A stretch of 11,954 nucleotides of DNA from Gemmatimonadota bacterium (GCA_031127185.1 JARIET010000058.1:1-11954); one strand, 5' to 3'. Positions 1-6,575 are shown, numbered from the stretch's first letter. Numbers and translations are program-made. Notes: a model not told the origin generated them from the sequence alone.

Positions 1-1
1 C

Positions 2-352
2 GTCACGCAGAGTACGCTGTCCCGCGATATGCGGGACCTGCGACTGGCGCGCGTGCCAACCGCAGCGGGCACGCGGTACACCGCGGCGGAGTCGGGTGCC
101 CCGGAGATTGGTCGCGCCACACTCGCTTCCATTTTCCCGCAGTTCTTCGCACGCCTTGATTCGGTGCGGGAATTCGTGGTTGTGCGCACCAAGACTGCCG
201 GTGCGCAACCCATTGCCGAGGCGATCGATGCCGAAGACAATCCTGACATTCTTGGGACGATCGCCGGCGAGAATACCATCCTGATCATCTGTCGGTCCGA
301 AGCGGCTCGCGACCGGGTGGGCAAGCGCTTGCTCGGGCTTGCGCGCAGCTGA
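2..352 (+). CDS. argR: Arginine repressor ArgR, 3' part (5' end outside the window)
   Basis: Only the last 116 residues are visible; the reading frame is open from base 2 and the true start lies upstream. The first visible residues (VTQSTLSRDM) match the recognition-helix end of the ArgR winged-helix domain. The C-terminal half contains the oligomerisation and arginine-binding segment (ILGTIAGENTILIICRS, visible residues about 84-99), which is diagnostic of the family. ArgR hexamers bind L-arginine as co-repressor and then ARG boxes upstream of arginine biosynthesis genes. The gene lies 176 bp upstream of argG on the same strand, and an ARG-box-like operator sits at the argG start, so the local target is clear. 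An oddity: the family's arginine-contacting Asp-Asp pair reads Glu-Asn here (bases 269-274). Identification is firm; whether it responds normally to arginine is not. Confidence 0.93.
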   Translation, partial: VTQSTLSRDMRDLRLARVPTAAGTRYTAAESGAPEIGRATLASIFPQFFARLDSVREFVVVRTKTAGAQPIAEAIDAEDNPDILGTIAGENTILIICRSEAARDRVGKRLLGLARS

Positions 353-369
353 CTGGGAACGATCCGCCG

Positions 370-395
370 CGCTGCGGGCTGCACGTGCGGCAGCG
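370..395 (+). other. GC-rich inverted repeat downstream of argR
   Basis: CGCTGC (370-375) and GCAGCG (390-395) can pair around a 14-base interior that itself holds the palindrome GCACGTGC. It follows the argR stop by 17 bases, so it could weaken read-through into argG, but no T-rich tract follows and I do not call it an intrinsic terminator. Confidence 0.25.
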
Positions 396-452
396 GGATT
401 CGGCAGTCCGGCAGTCGGTCTGTCGACAGTCAGGATCGGCCGAACCGGGCAC

Positions 453-481
453 TTGTTACCGCATATTTATGTGACTATCAT
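453..481 (+). promoter_or_regulatory. Sigma-70-like promoter of argG
   Basis: TTGTTA (453-458) and TATCAT (476-481) are separated by exactly 17 bases, matching the TTGACA and TATAAT consensus at 4 and 5 of 6 positions. Transcription would start near 488, at the edge of the ARG-box-like operator at 489-506, which fits ArgR repression by promoter occlusion. The segment is noticeably more AT-rich than its surroundings. No experimental start site is known. Confidence 0.55.
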
Positions 482-488
482 GCAGGTT

Positions 489-531
489 CTGGAATAGTCA
501 TTCACTGATGGAATGTGGGGATTCACTGATG
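489..531 (+). promoter_or_regulatory. ARG-box-like ArgR operator over the argG start
   Basis: Bases 489-506 carry GAAT, four bases, then ATTCA, the core of the 18-bp ARG box. An 11-base direct repeat, ATTCACTGATG, occurs at 500-510 and again at 521-531, i.e. with the 21-bp centre spacing typical of tandem ARG boxes. GGAAT is also repeated (491-495 and 510-514), but the second copy is two bases out of register, so the second box is imperfect. The array covers the likely transcription start, the Shine-Dalgarno region and both candidate argG start codons. Confidence 0.6.
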
Positions 532-1803
532 CGTACCATTGCCCTCGCCTACTCCGGCGGCCTCGACACCTCGATCATTGTCCCGTGGCTCCGTGAGCAC
601 TACGACGCCAAAGTCATCTGCGTCGCCGCCGATATTGGTCAAGGTGAAGAACTTGACGGCGTAAAGCAGAAGGCGATCGCGTCGGGTGCCGCGGAGTGCT
701 ACGTGGAAGATCTCCGGACCGAATATGTTCGCGATTTTATCTGGCCCACCCTGCGCGCCGGCGCGATTTACAATCGCAAGTACCTGCTCGGAACGTCCAT
801 GGCGCGGCCGTTGATCGCCAAGAAGCAGGTCGAGGTCGCGCGCGCCGTGGGGGCCGATGCGCTCGCCCACGGCTGCACCGGTAAGGGCAATGATCAGGTG
901 CGCTTTGAACTGACGTACATGGCCATGGCGCCCGACCTTCCGGTCATCGCGCCCTGGCGCATCTGGGATCTGCGTTCACGCGAGGATTGCCTGGCCTACG
1001 CGGCAGCGCACAACGTGCCCGTCGCCGCCACCGCGGCAAAGATCTATTCGCGCGACCGCAACATCTGGCATATCTCGCATGAAGGTGGCGTGCTCGAGGA
1101 TCCGAACAGCGTGCCGCCGAAAGACCTCTTCATGCTGACGACGGATCCGGCCGACGCCCCAATGACACCCGAGGATGTGACGATTGGGTTCGAGGGTGGC
1201 ACACCGACCTCTGTGAACGGCGTCGCGCTCGATCCGGTGGCGCTCCTCACCCGGCTCAACGAGCTCGGCGGGAAGCACGGGATTGGGCGCGCCGATATCG
1301 TCGAGGATCGACTCGTCGGAATGAAATCGCGCGGCGTCTACGAGACGCCCGGCGGCACCCTGCTCTACACGGCGCACAGCGAGCTCGAAATGTTCGTGCT
1401 CGACCGTCGCACGCTCGCGGCAAAGGACCTGATTGCGCCGCGCTACGCTGATCTCGTGTACGAAGGCCGCTGGTGGACCACCGAGCGCGAGGCGTATGAT
1501 GCGTTCGTCAACGCGACTCAGGGGCGCGTGACAGGCTCCGTGACACTGCGACTCTGTCGTGGCACCGTCACGATCGCCGGCCGCAAGAGTGATCACGCGT
1601 TGTACGATGAGCGCTTCGTCACCTTTGGCGAAGACGATGTCTATCAGCAGAGCGACGCCGCCGGCTTCATCCGGCTCTTTGGCCTCGCGGCGCGCGTCCG
1701 CGCGTTGAAGGACATGGAAGCTGCCGGCGATGCAAAGGCCGGCGCTGCCGGGAACATCAAGCACACCGAGGCACCGAAGGCCGGCCACCTCACCGGCGTC
1801 TGA
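529..1803 (+). CDS. argG: Argininosuccinate synthase
   Basis: Catalyses ATP-dependent condensation of citrulline and aspartate to argininosuccinate, the penultimate arginine step, in the cytoplasm. The 424-residue product opens with the PP-loop ATP site AYSGGLDTS (residues 7-15) and contains the family segments HGCTGKGNDQVRFE and SRDRNIWHISHEGG, and SRGVYETPGG. The length is slightly above the usual ~400 because of an Ala/Gly/Lys-rich C-terminal tail of about 20 residues. I start at ATG 529 because family proteins begin just before the PP-loop and a GGGG tract (517-520) lies 8 bases upstream; an in-frame ATG at 508 would add seven residues, and both ATGs lie inside the repeated ARG-box element. 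argH follows after 7 bp, so the two are almost certainly one operon, repressible by the adjacent ArgR. Confidence 0.97.
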   Translation: MRTIALAYSGGLDTSIIVPWLREHYDAKVICVAADIGQGEELDGVKQKAIASGAAECYVEDLRTEYVRDFIWPTLRAGAIYNRKYLLGTSMARPLIAKKQVEVARAVGADALAHGCTGKGNDQVRFELTYMAMAPDLPVIAPWRIWDLRSREDCLAYAAAHNVPVAATAAKIYSRDRNIWHISHEGGVLEDPNSVPPKDLFMLTTDPADAPMTPEDVTIGFEGGTPTSVNGVALDPVALLTRLNELGGKHGIGRADIVEDRLVGMKSRGVYETPGGTLLYTAHSELEMFVLDRRTLAAKDLIAPRYADLVYEGRWWTTEREAYDAFVNATQGRVTGSVTLRLCRGTVTIAGRKSDHALYDERFVTFGEDDVYQQSDAAGFIRLFGLAARVRALKDMEAAGDAKAGAAGNIKHTEAPKAGHLTGV

Positions 1804-1810
1804 CGGCACC

Positions 1811-3232
1811 GTGGCCAACGCGAAACGAACGTCCGCGCGCAGCGTTAGGAAGAAGGCCGCCGGACACCAGCTCTGGGGAGGTCGCTTTGCGACCGGCCCC
1901 GATCCGGCGCTGGTGGCAATCAATCGTTCAATCGACGTCGACTTTCGTCTCTGGCCGCACGACATCCAGCTCTCCAAGGCCTGGGCTGCAGGTCTCGTGG
2001 GCGCCGGCGTGCTGTCGCGCCGCGAGGCTGGCACGATGCGGCGTGGCCTCGATCGCGTGGCCCGTCGACTGGGCAAGGGTGTGAAGCCGCTGCGCAGCGA
2101 CGAAGACATTCACACGCTCATCGATCGCCTCCTGCACGAGGAAGTGGGCCAGGTCGCTTCGCGATTGCACACGGGGCGCAGCCGCAACGATCAGGTGGCG
2201 ACGGCTTCACGTCTCTACGTGATGCAGGCGATGCGCGACGTCGACGTGGCCGCGCGCGCATTGCAGCGTGTCTGTCTGACCCGCGCTCGGAAGCTCACCG
2301 GCGCGCTGATGCCGGCATACACACACTTGCAGCGCGCCCAACCCGTCAGCGTCGCGCATTGGTTGCTCGCCCACTTCTGGGCGGTGCAGCGCGATCGTGA
2401 ACGTTTGGCGACCGCAGCGCACCGCGCTGGCGTGATGCCGCTGGGTTCGGGTGCCATTGCGGGCTCCGCGTTTCGCATCAATCGCCCGCGCCTCGCGCGC
2501 GAACTTGGATTCCACTCCATTTCACAGAACAGCATCGACGCCGTCGGTGATCGCGACTTCATGGCGGATGCGCTCTTCGCGCTGACCGGGCTCGCATTGC
2601 ATACGTCGCGGCTCGCCGAAGATCTCATCCTTTTTGGATCGAGTGAATTCGGATTCGTGCGTTTTGGCGACGCCTTCAGCACCGGCAGTTCCATGATGCC
2701 GCAAAAGCGAAACCCGGACGCGCTCGAGCTGGCGCGTGCGTCGCCCGCGCGCGTCTTGGGTGATCTCGTTTCGCTCGTAGCAACGATCAAGGGGACGCCG
2801 AGCGGATACAACAAGGACTTTCAGGAAGACAAGCGGCCGCTCTTTGATGCCGTCAACCTGACGCTGCAACTGCTCCCGGCCGTCACAGGCACAGTGCGAA
2901 CACTCACGTTCAACGTCGCGAAGATGCGCAGTGCCATCTCGAGCGCGATGATGGCGACAGACTTGGCAGACTATCTGGTTCGGCAGCGCGTGACATTTCG
3001 CGAGGCACACGGCGCAGTGGGTGGGCTTGTACGCGAGGCAGAGATCGCCGGCGTTGAGCTCGACGCGCTTCCCGAAAGCTCATTCCTTGCTGCGCACCCT
3101 CTCTTCCAGCGGTCGGCGCGGCGTGAACTTGGCGCAGACGCCTCGCTTCGCAATCGAGAGGTCCCGGGTGGGACTGGACCAAAGGCAGTGGCCGCTCAGA
3201 TCGTGATGGCAGAGGCCGCTCTCGCACGGTAG
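1811..3232 (+). CDS. argH: Argininosuccinate lyase
   Basis: Cleaves argininosuccinate to arginine and fumarate, the final biosynthetic step, as a cytoplasmic homotetramer of the fumarase/aspartase superfamily. From GTG 1811 the product is 473 residues. Visible motifs are LWGGRF near the N-terminus, HTGRSRNDQVAT (residues 120-131), the THLQRAQP segment with its catalytic-site His (about 171-178) and the superfamily signature GSSMMPQKRNP (292-302). I choose GTG 1811, seven bases after the argG stop, which leaves only a short Lys/Arg-rich extension before LWGGRF. An in-frame ATG at 1730 would overlap argG by 74 bases and add 27 low-complexity residues. No strong Shine-Dalgarno precedes 1811, so translation may be coupled to argG termination. 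No convincing terminator follows the gene. Confidence 0.95.
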   Translation: MANAKRTSARSVRKKAAGHQLWGGRFATGPDPALVAINRSIDVDFRLWPHDIQLSKAWAAGLVGAGVLSRREAGTMRRGLDRVARRLGKGVKPLRSDEDIHTLIDRLLHEEVGQVASRLHTGRSRNDQVATASRLYVMQAMRDVDVAARALQRVCLTRARKLTGALMPAYTHLQRAQPVSVAHWLLAHFWAVQRDRERLATAAHRAGVMPLGSGAIAGSAFRINRPRLARELGFHSISQNSIDAVGDRDFMADALFALTGLALHTSRLAEDLILFGSSEFGFVRFGDAFSTGSSMMPQKRNPDALELARASPARVLGDLVSLVATIKGTPSGYNKDFQEDKRPLFDAVNLTLQLLPAVTGTVRTLTFNVAKMRSAISSAMMATDLADYLVRQRVTFREAHGAVGGLVREAEIAGVELDALPESSFLAAHPLFQRSARRELGADASLRNREVPGGTGPKAVAAQIVMAEAALAR

Positions 3233-3255
3233 TTGCTGCAGGTAGCTTCTAAACA

Positions 3256-3319
3256 TTCGTTCGCAACAGCCGCTAACGTATTATAGAGATTTGTTTTATA
3301 GGTGTTGACTAAATATACT
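3256..3319 (+). promoter_or_regulatory. Candidate promoters of the HTH gene
   Basis: Two overlapping arrangements with 17-base spacers are possible. TTCGTT (3256-3261) with TATTAT (3279-3284) would start transcription near 3291 and put the downstream dyad in the mRNA. TTGTTT (3291-3296) with TATACT (3314-3319) would start near 3326, leaving a leader of about 11 bases and the dyad as DNA only. Bases 3281-3336 hold 15 G/C out of 56, far below the flanking genes. Confidence 0.4.
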
Positions 3320-3336
3320 CCTAAAGGAGGATATTT
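3311..3336. repeat. Near-perfect dyad covering the ribosome binding site of the HTH gene
   Basis: AAATATACTCCT (3311-3322) and AGGAGGATATTT (3325-3336) are reverse complements at 11 of 12 positions around a two-base centre. The right arm is the Shine-Dalgarno AGGAGG (3325-3330), and the ATG begins at the next base after the arm (3337). As DNA it is a good operator for a dimeric regulator; as RNA it would form a hairpin hiding the ribosome binding site. Confidence 0.7.
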
Positions 3337-3759
3337 ATGTACAGCACTGATACCGCGGCATCTGCCATCGGCGTCTCAAGGCGGCAGCTCGACAACTTCA
3401 TGCGCCGCCAACTCGGCGAATTGATCGCAAAGGGATCCCAGGGCCGCGCTAGAACTATCCCGCACGCGGCCGTGGAACGAGCGGCCGTAGCCATGATCCT
3501 TATGCGGGATCTGGGCTGCCGACCGGCAAAGGCTGTCGAGATCGCGACCCGCCTGACCGAGAGTCCCAACACCGAGTTCCTAATCGGCACCCTGACAACG
3601 CTGCGCTTTGACGTACGTCGTCTGCGTCTGATTCTGGACAAGACGCTGGCAGACGCCGTCGAAACAACGACACCGGCTCGCCGCGGCAGGCCCCGCGCAG
3701 CGAATCGCACAATAAAACGACGGGGTGCCTCGGAAGAGGCACCCCGCGATGGCTGGTGA
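3337..3759 (+). CDS. Small MerR-like HTH DNA-binding protein with AT-hook-like tail
   Basis: A 140-residue protein I cannot assign to a named gene. Residues 3-24 look like the DNA-recognition HTH of MerR-type winged helices (TDTAASAIGVSRRQLDNFM), and residues 40-70 (RTIPHAAVERAAVAMILMRDLGCRP...) resemble the wing and following helices. Residues 75-108 may form a helical dimerisation segment. The tail is strongly basic and holds an AT-hook-like core, R116-G117-R118-P119, with further Arg/Lys up to residue 129. No ligand or metal-binding Cys cluster is visible; there is a single Cys at 61. The start is secure: AGGAGG lies six bases before the ATG. The last ~13 codons overlap the terminator of the converging csp gene. 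It is likely a transcriptional regulator or nucleoid-type protein, perhaps autoregulated through the upstream dyad; this is inference. Confidence 0.75.
   Translation: MYSTDTAASAIGVSRRQLDNFMRRQLGELIAKGSQGRARTIPHAAVERAAVAMILMRDLGCRPAKAVEIATRLTESPNTEFLIGTLTTLRFDVRRLRLILDKTLADAVETTTPARRGRPRAANRTIKRRGASEEAPRDGW
3711..3746 (-). terminator. Intrinsic terminator of the cold-shock gene
   Basis: A perfect 11-bp stem (3721-3731 with 3736-3746) closes a four-base loop. Read on the minus strand it is followed by TCGTTTTATT (3720-3711), the U-rich tail of a Rho-independent terminator. It lies 31 bases after the csp stop. On the plus strand no T tract follows, so it is directional. It lies inside the 3' end of the converging HTH coding sequence. 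Confidence 0.85.
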
Positions 3760-3776
3760 CAGCGGGTCAGTCGCGC

Positions 3777-3995
3777 TTACGCGGCGCCGCCAGTCTTCAT
3801 GACGTTCTCCGCCGCCGGGCCCTTCTGGCCCTGCACGATGTCGAACTCGACCACGTCGCCTTCAGCCAGGGACTTGAAGCCCGAACCCTGGATTGCGCTG
3901 TAGTGCACGAAGCAGTCCTTGGTCCCGTTGTCGGGGGTAATGAAACCAAAGCCCTTCGCGTCGTTGAACCACTTCACCTTGCCCGTCGTACGCAT
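3777..3995 (-). CDS. Cold-shock protein (CspA family)
   Basis: A 72-residue single-domain OB-fold protein that binds single-stranded RNA/DNA and acts as an RNA chaperone. It starts [19 protein letters not shown], with RNP1 (KGFGFI, residues 14-19) and RNP2 (CFVHYSAI, 28-35) intact, and ends with the usual [18 protein letters not shown] stretch. The length is typical of the family. CTCCT on the plus strand at 4002-4006 gives an AGGAG Shine-Dalgarno six bases before the ATG. The 197-bp gap upstream gives room for a structured 5' leader like those of cold-induced csp genes, and a hairpin lies just before the ribosome binding site. An efficient terminator follows. Which csp paralogue this is cannot be said. 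Confidence 0.96.
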   Translation of the reverse strand: MRTTGKVKWFNDAKGFGFITPDNGTKDCFVHYSAIQGSGFKSLAEGDVVEFDIVQGQKGPAAENVMKTGGAA

Positions 3996-4013
3996 TCCAA
4001 ACTCCTGTGTGGT

Positions 4014-4058
4014 GATTGTCGCCGGGAGCGGAACGCGCCGTACCCTGACTGGACAATC
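4014..4058 (-). promoter_or_regulatory. Possible hairpin in the csp 5' leader
   Basis: GATTGTC (4014-4020 on the plus strand) is the exact reverse complement of GACAATC (4052-4058). The 31 bases between can add a nested stem built from GGG/CCC and CGG/CCG blocks. In the csp mRNA this would be a long hairpin ending 7 bases upstream of the Shine-Dalgarno. The rest of the 3996-4192 gap shows no promoter I would defend. Confidence 0.35.
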
Positions 4059-4192
4059 TGTTTCTCAGCGGGTCGTCGCCCCCCGCACTGGGCTTGATAC
4101 GACAAAGAGGACCTGAACAGCAGGCCCTCCAGGTGCCGCGTCGGAATCGAAGCTAGGGATTCAGGTTCCAGTCGGCAAGAGGGTTTCTGCCC

Positions 4193-4648
4193 CTACCGGT
4201 TCACCAGCTGCACCCCGGTGACGAAGTAGCCCGTCTCACCGAAACAGCTCGATGGAACCCCCTGATGCTCCTCGTACGTAAGCGTGACTTGCTTGCCCGC
4301 GGCCGCCGTAATCGCGCCAGCGACCGAATCGCTGCGTACCGTGAATAGGAAGAGAACGGGCGCAACACCCGGCTGGGCTGTCATGGCCATTTCGCCCTCC
4401 CACGTCTTGCACACCCACCCTTTCTTGGAAATTTTCTGCACGAATCCGGTGCGCGTTCCCTCGGAATAGCTGAAGCTCAGCGCGATACCCGCCCAGACCG
4501 TGAATACGAGCGCCGGCGTCGCAATCAGGACGGTCAGGATCGTGGCAAGCCAGTGGCGCCGGAAAAACCCTCGCGGCTTTGGTTCGGTTGTTGGTGATGT
4601 GGACGGTGCCGCACTCTGGTCGTCTGGTGCGGCCGATGGATCGGTCAT
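4193..4648 (-). CDS. Conserved single-pass membrane protein of unknown function
   Basis: From ATG 4648 the product is 151 residues: a Pro/Ser/Ala-rich N-terminus (1-25), a basic stretch (RGFFRRH), one strongly hydrophobic segment (about 33-59), and a C-terminal soluble domain. That domain contains SYSEGTRTGFVQKISKKGW, the phrase VCKTWEGEMAM, and the end EEHQGVPSSCFGETGYFV with Cys80 and Cys135. I recall this pattern as a conserved hypothetical family often mislabelled as 6-phosphogluconate dehydrogenase; nothing here resembles that enzyme. The basic side of the helix suggests the N-terminus is cytoplasmic and the conserved domain periplasmic, where the two Cys could form a disulfide. An in-frame ATG at 4693 would add 15 residues (MRRSCVDHPT...), and neither start has a strong ribosome binding site. 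The gene is divergent from ispG. Confidence 0.75.
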   Translation of the reverse strand: MTDPSAAPDDQSAAPSTSPTTEPKPRGFFRRHWLATILTVLIATPALVFTVWAGIALSFSYSEGTRTGFVQKISKKGWVCKTWEGEMAMTAQPGVAPVLFLFTVRSDSVAGAITAAAGKQVTLTYEEHQGVPSSCFGETGYFVTGVQLVNR

Positions 4649-4739
4649 GGCGAGCGCTGTCCGTGTGGGGTGGTCAACGCAAGATCGTCGCATGGCGCGT
4701 TAACTTCCACTCCGTATCGCCCTTACCCCCCAACACCCC

Positions 4740-5957
4740 GTGATCTTCAAACCTCGTCGCCAGACTGTCACCGCGAATATCGGCGGCGTTCCCGTCGGAT
4801 CATCGGCCCCCATTGTGGTGCAGTCGATGACCAACACTGATACAGCCGATCCCGCGTCGACCGCGGCGCAGGTGATCACATTGGCCGGCGCGGGATCGCA
4901 GTTGGTTCGCATCACGGTCAACACGGACGAAGCGGCCGCCGCCGTGCCTGAGATCGCCGCGCGCGTTGCAGACGCCGGCGTGGTGGTGCCGATCATTGGC
5001 GATTTTCACTACAACGGCCACCTGCTGCTCGTGAAACATCCCGACTGCGCCAAGACACTGGCCAAGTACCGGATCAACCCGGGCAATGTCGGCGCCAAGC
5101 GCCGCGACGAAAATTTCCAGACCATCGTCAAGGTCGCCGTCGATCAGGGCAAGCCGGTGCGCATCGGCGTGAACTGGGGATCACTCGACCAGCAGCTCCT
5201 GACGGAGATGATGGACGAGAACGCCGGGCAAAGCCAGCCGCTCGACGCCAAGGACGTCTACATGGAAGCGATGATCGAGAGCGCGTTGCGCTCCGCCTCG
5301 CTCGCCGAAGAGACGGGCCTCGCGCACGATCGCCTCGTGATTTCCGCGAAGATTTCGCAGGTTCAGGACTTGCTCGACTGCTACCGCCGCCTCGCGTCGC
5401 GCTGCGATTACCCGCTCCACCTTGGCCTCACCGAGGCCGGACTCGGCATGAAGGGAATCGTCGCCACGACTGCGGCGCTCTCACTGATTCTCGCTGAAGG
5501 CATCGGCGACACAATTCGCGTGTCGCTCACGCCACGTCCCGGCGGTGATCGGACCGAGGAAGTGTTGGTCGCGCAACAGGTGCTGCAGTCGCTGGGGCTC
5601 CGCAGTTTCGCGCCGCAGGTGAGCGCGTGCCCAGGCTGCGGGCGCACGACCAGCACCTTTTTCCAGAAGATGGCCGAAGATATTCAGGAATACTTGCGCA
5701 CGCAGATGCCGATCTGGCGCGAGCGACACCCTGGTGTCGAAGAAATGAAGGTCGCCGTAATGGGATGCGTCGTAAATGGGCCGGGCGAGAGCAAGCATGC
5801 CGACATCGGCATCTCGTTGCCCGGCACATTTGAGGAGCCAAAAGCGCCGGTCTACGTTGACGGCGCGCTGCGGGTGACGCTCAAGGGCGACAACATCGTA
5901 CCGGAATTTCTGGAACTGCTGAACAACTACGTCGTGGGACGGTACACCCGTACCTGA
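4740..5957 (+). CDS. ispG: 4-hydroxy-3-methylbut-2-enyl diphosphate synthase
   Basis: Penultimate enzyme of the MEP isoprenoid pathway; it reductively converts MEcPP to HMBPP using a [4Fe-4S] cluster. The 405-residue protein begins with [19 protein letters not shown] and [10 protein letters not shown], typical of IspG. It carries the metal ligands C297 and C300 (SACPGCGRT), C343 and E350 ([12 protein letters not shown]). It is the single-domain-insert-free bacterial type, slightly longer than the E. coli protein. The start is GTG at 4740 with no recognisable Shine-Dalgarno in the C-rich stretch before it; family alignment does not favour a later start. The product implies isopentenyl precursors for quinones and for the undecaprenyl carrier are made by the MEP route. 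Its stop lies 6 bp from the stop of the converging HD gene. Confidence 0.97.
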   Translation: MIFKPRRQTVTANIGGVPVGSSAPIVVQSMTNTDTADPASTAAQVITLAGAGSQLVRITVNTDEAAAAVPEIAARVADAGVVVPIIGDFHYNGHLLLVKHPDCAKTLAKYRINPGNVGAKRRDENFQTIVKVAVDQGKPVRIGVNWGSLDQQLLTEMMDENAGQSQPLDAKDVYMEAMIESALRSASLAEETGLAHDRLVISAKISQVQDLLDCYRRLASRCDYPLHLGLTEAGLGMKGIVATTAALSLILAEGIGDTIRVSLTPRPGGDRTEEVLVAQQVLQSLGLRSFAPQVSACPGCGRTTSTFFQKMAEDIQEYLRTQMPIWRERHPGVEEMKVAVMGCVVNGPGESKHADIGISLPGTFEEPKAPVYVDGALRVTLKGDNIVPEFLELLNNYVVGRYTRT

Positions 5958-5963
5958 TCGGCG

Positions 5964-6575
5964 CTAGGGAGTTGCGGCGAGCGCCTCGACGGCTGCGCCG
6001 AGCTCGTCCATGATCGGCGCGCTGAACCCCGTCCCGCGCAGCCGCGCGAGCACGGCACGATAGAACGCAATCGTCCCGTCGCGCCCGCCGTTGAAGCGGC
6101 TCCACACAGTGGATGGCTCCATCGTACGGCGCAGGTCAGCGAGCGTGGCGTTGGCATTGTGCACCTTGTCGGCCGCGCAGACCCACTTGGCGGCGTCAGT
6201 CGCGCCGCCAATGCGTTCAAGATAATCCGCGTTGCGCTCGTCGCGATCCATTTCGTTGCCGTTGGCATCGAGTTTGCGTTTTGTCACCGAAAGCACGGCG
6301 GCAAGCACCGCGTCTCCAAACTTTTCGGCAATCCGCGACTCGAGCATCGCACGCGTCCAGCCCTCACGCACACAGTCTTCCACCACATCGTGGAGAATCC
6401 CCGCGACAACGGTGTCATCATCACACCCATACCGAGTCAGGATGATCGCGACATTGGCCGGATGCGTCAGGTAGGGCAGCCGCGTTCCTTTCCGCACCTG
6501 TTGGTCGTGATGCTTGGCCGCGAAAGCGAAGGCGTGATTGATGCGGTCGGAATAACCGTGCATGGCCAGCGACAC
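5964..6575 (-). CDS. Stand-alone HD phosphohydrolase, small alarmone hydrolase-like
   Basis: The protein is 203 residues from GTG 6575, or 199 from ATG 6563. It is a single HD domain of the RelA/SpoT hydrolase type, with metal and catalytic positions in the expected order: H38 (LTHP), H62-D63 with E66-D67 (LHDVVED), and D136 (ADKVHN), numbered from the GTG. The opening YSDRINHAFAFAAKHHDQQVRKG also matches this family. No synthetase, TGS or ACT domain follows, so it resembles small alarmone hydrolases (MESH1/SAH type) that remove the 3'-pyrophosphate of ppGpp. The substrate is inferred; other nucleotide pyrophosphates, or NADPH as reported for MESH1, are possible. GGAG sits only 2 bases before the GTG and 14 before the ATG, so the start is uncertain. 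Confidence 0.85.
   Translation of the reverse strand: MSLAMHGYSDRINHAFAFAAKHHDQQVRKGTRLPYLTHPANVAIILTRYGCDDDTVVAGILHDVVEDCVREGWTRAMLESRIAEKFGDAVLAAVLSVTKRKLDANGNEMDRDERNADYLERIGGATDAAKWVCAADKVHNANATLADLRRTMEPSTVWSRFNGGRDGTIAFYRAVLARLRGTGFSAPIMDELGAAVEALAATP

Noticed and set aside
420..429. Palindrome CTGTCGACAG upstream of the argG promoter
   Set aside because: Short, isolated, and not positioned like an ARG box or promoter element; chance is a sufficient explanation.
1730..1810. Upstream ATG extension of argH
   Set aside because: It would overlap the argG C-terminus by 74 bases and adds only low-complexity residues; GTG 1811 fits operon spacing.
976..2109. 377-residue minus-strand open frame opposite argG and argH
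   Set aside because: It lies fully antisense to two unmistakable genes, has no family motif, and long antisense frames are expected in GC-rich coding DNA.
2215..2814. 199-residue minus-strand open frame inside argH
   Set aside because: Codon-position shadow of argH with Arg/Ser/Ala-rich composition and no recognisable domain.
3756..4097. 113-residue plus-strand open frame opposite csp
   Set aside because: Antisense to a textbook cold-shock protein; no ribosome site or motif of its own.
4130..4185. tRNA-like fragment on the minus strand (TTCGATTCC)
   Set aside because: It resembles a T-loop, but no acceptor or anticodon stem can be assembled around it, and no matching 5' end lies upstream.
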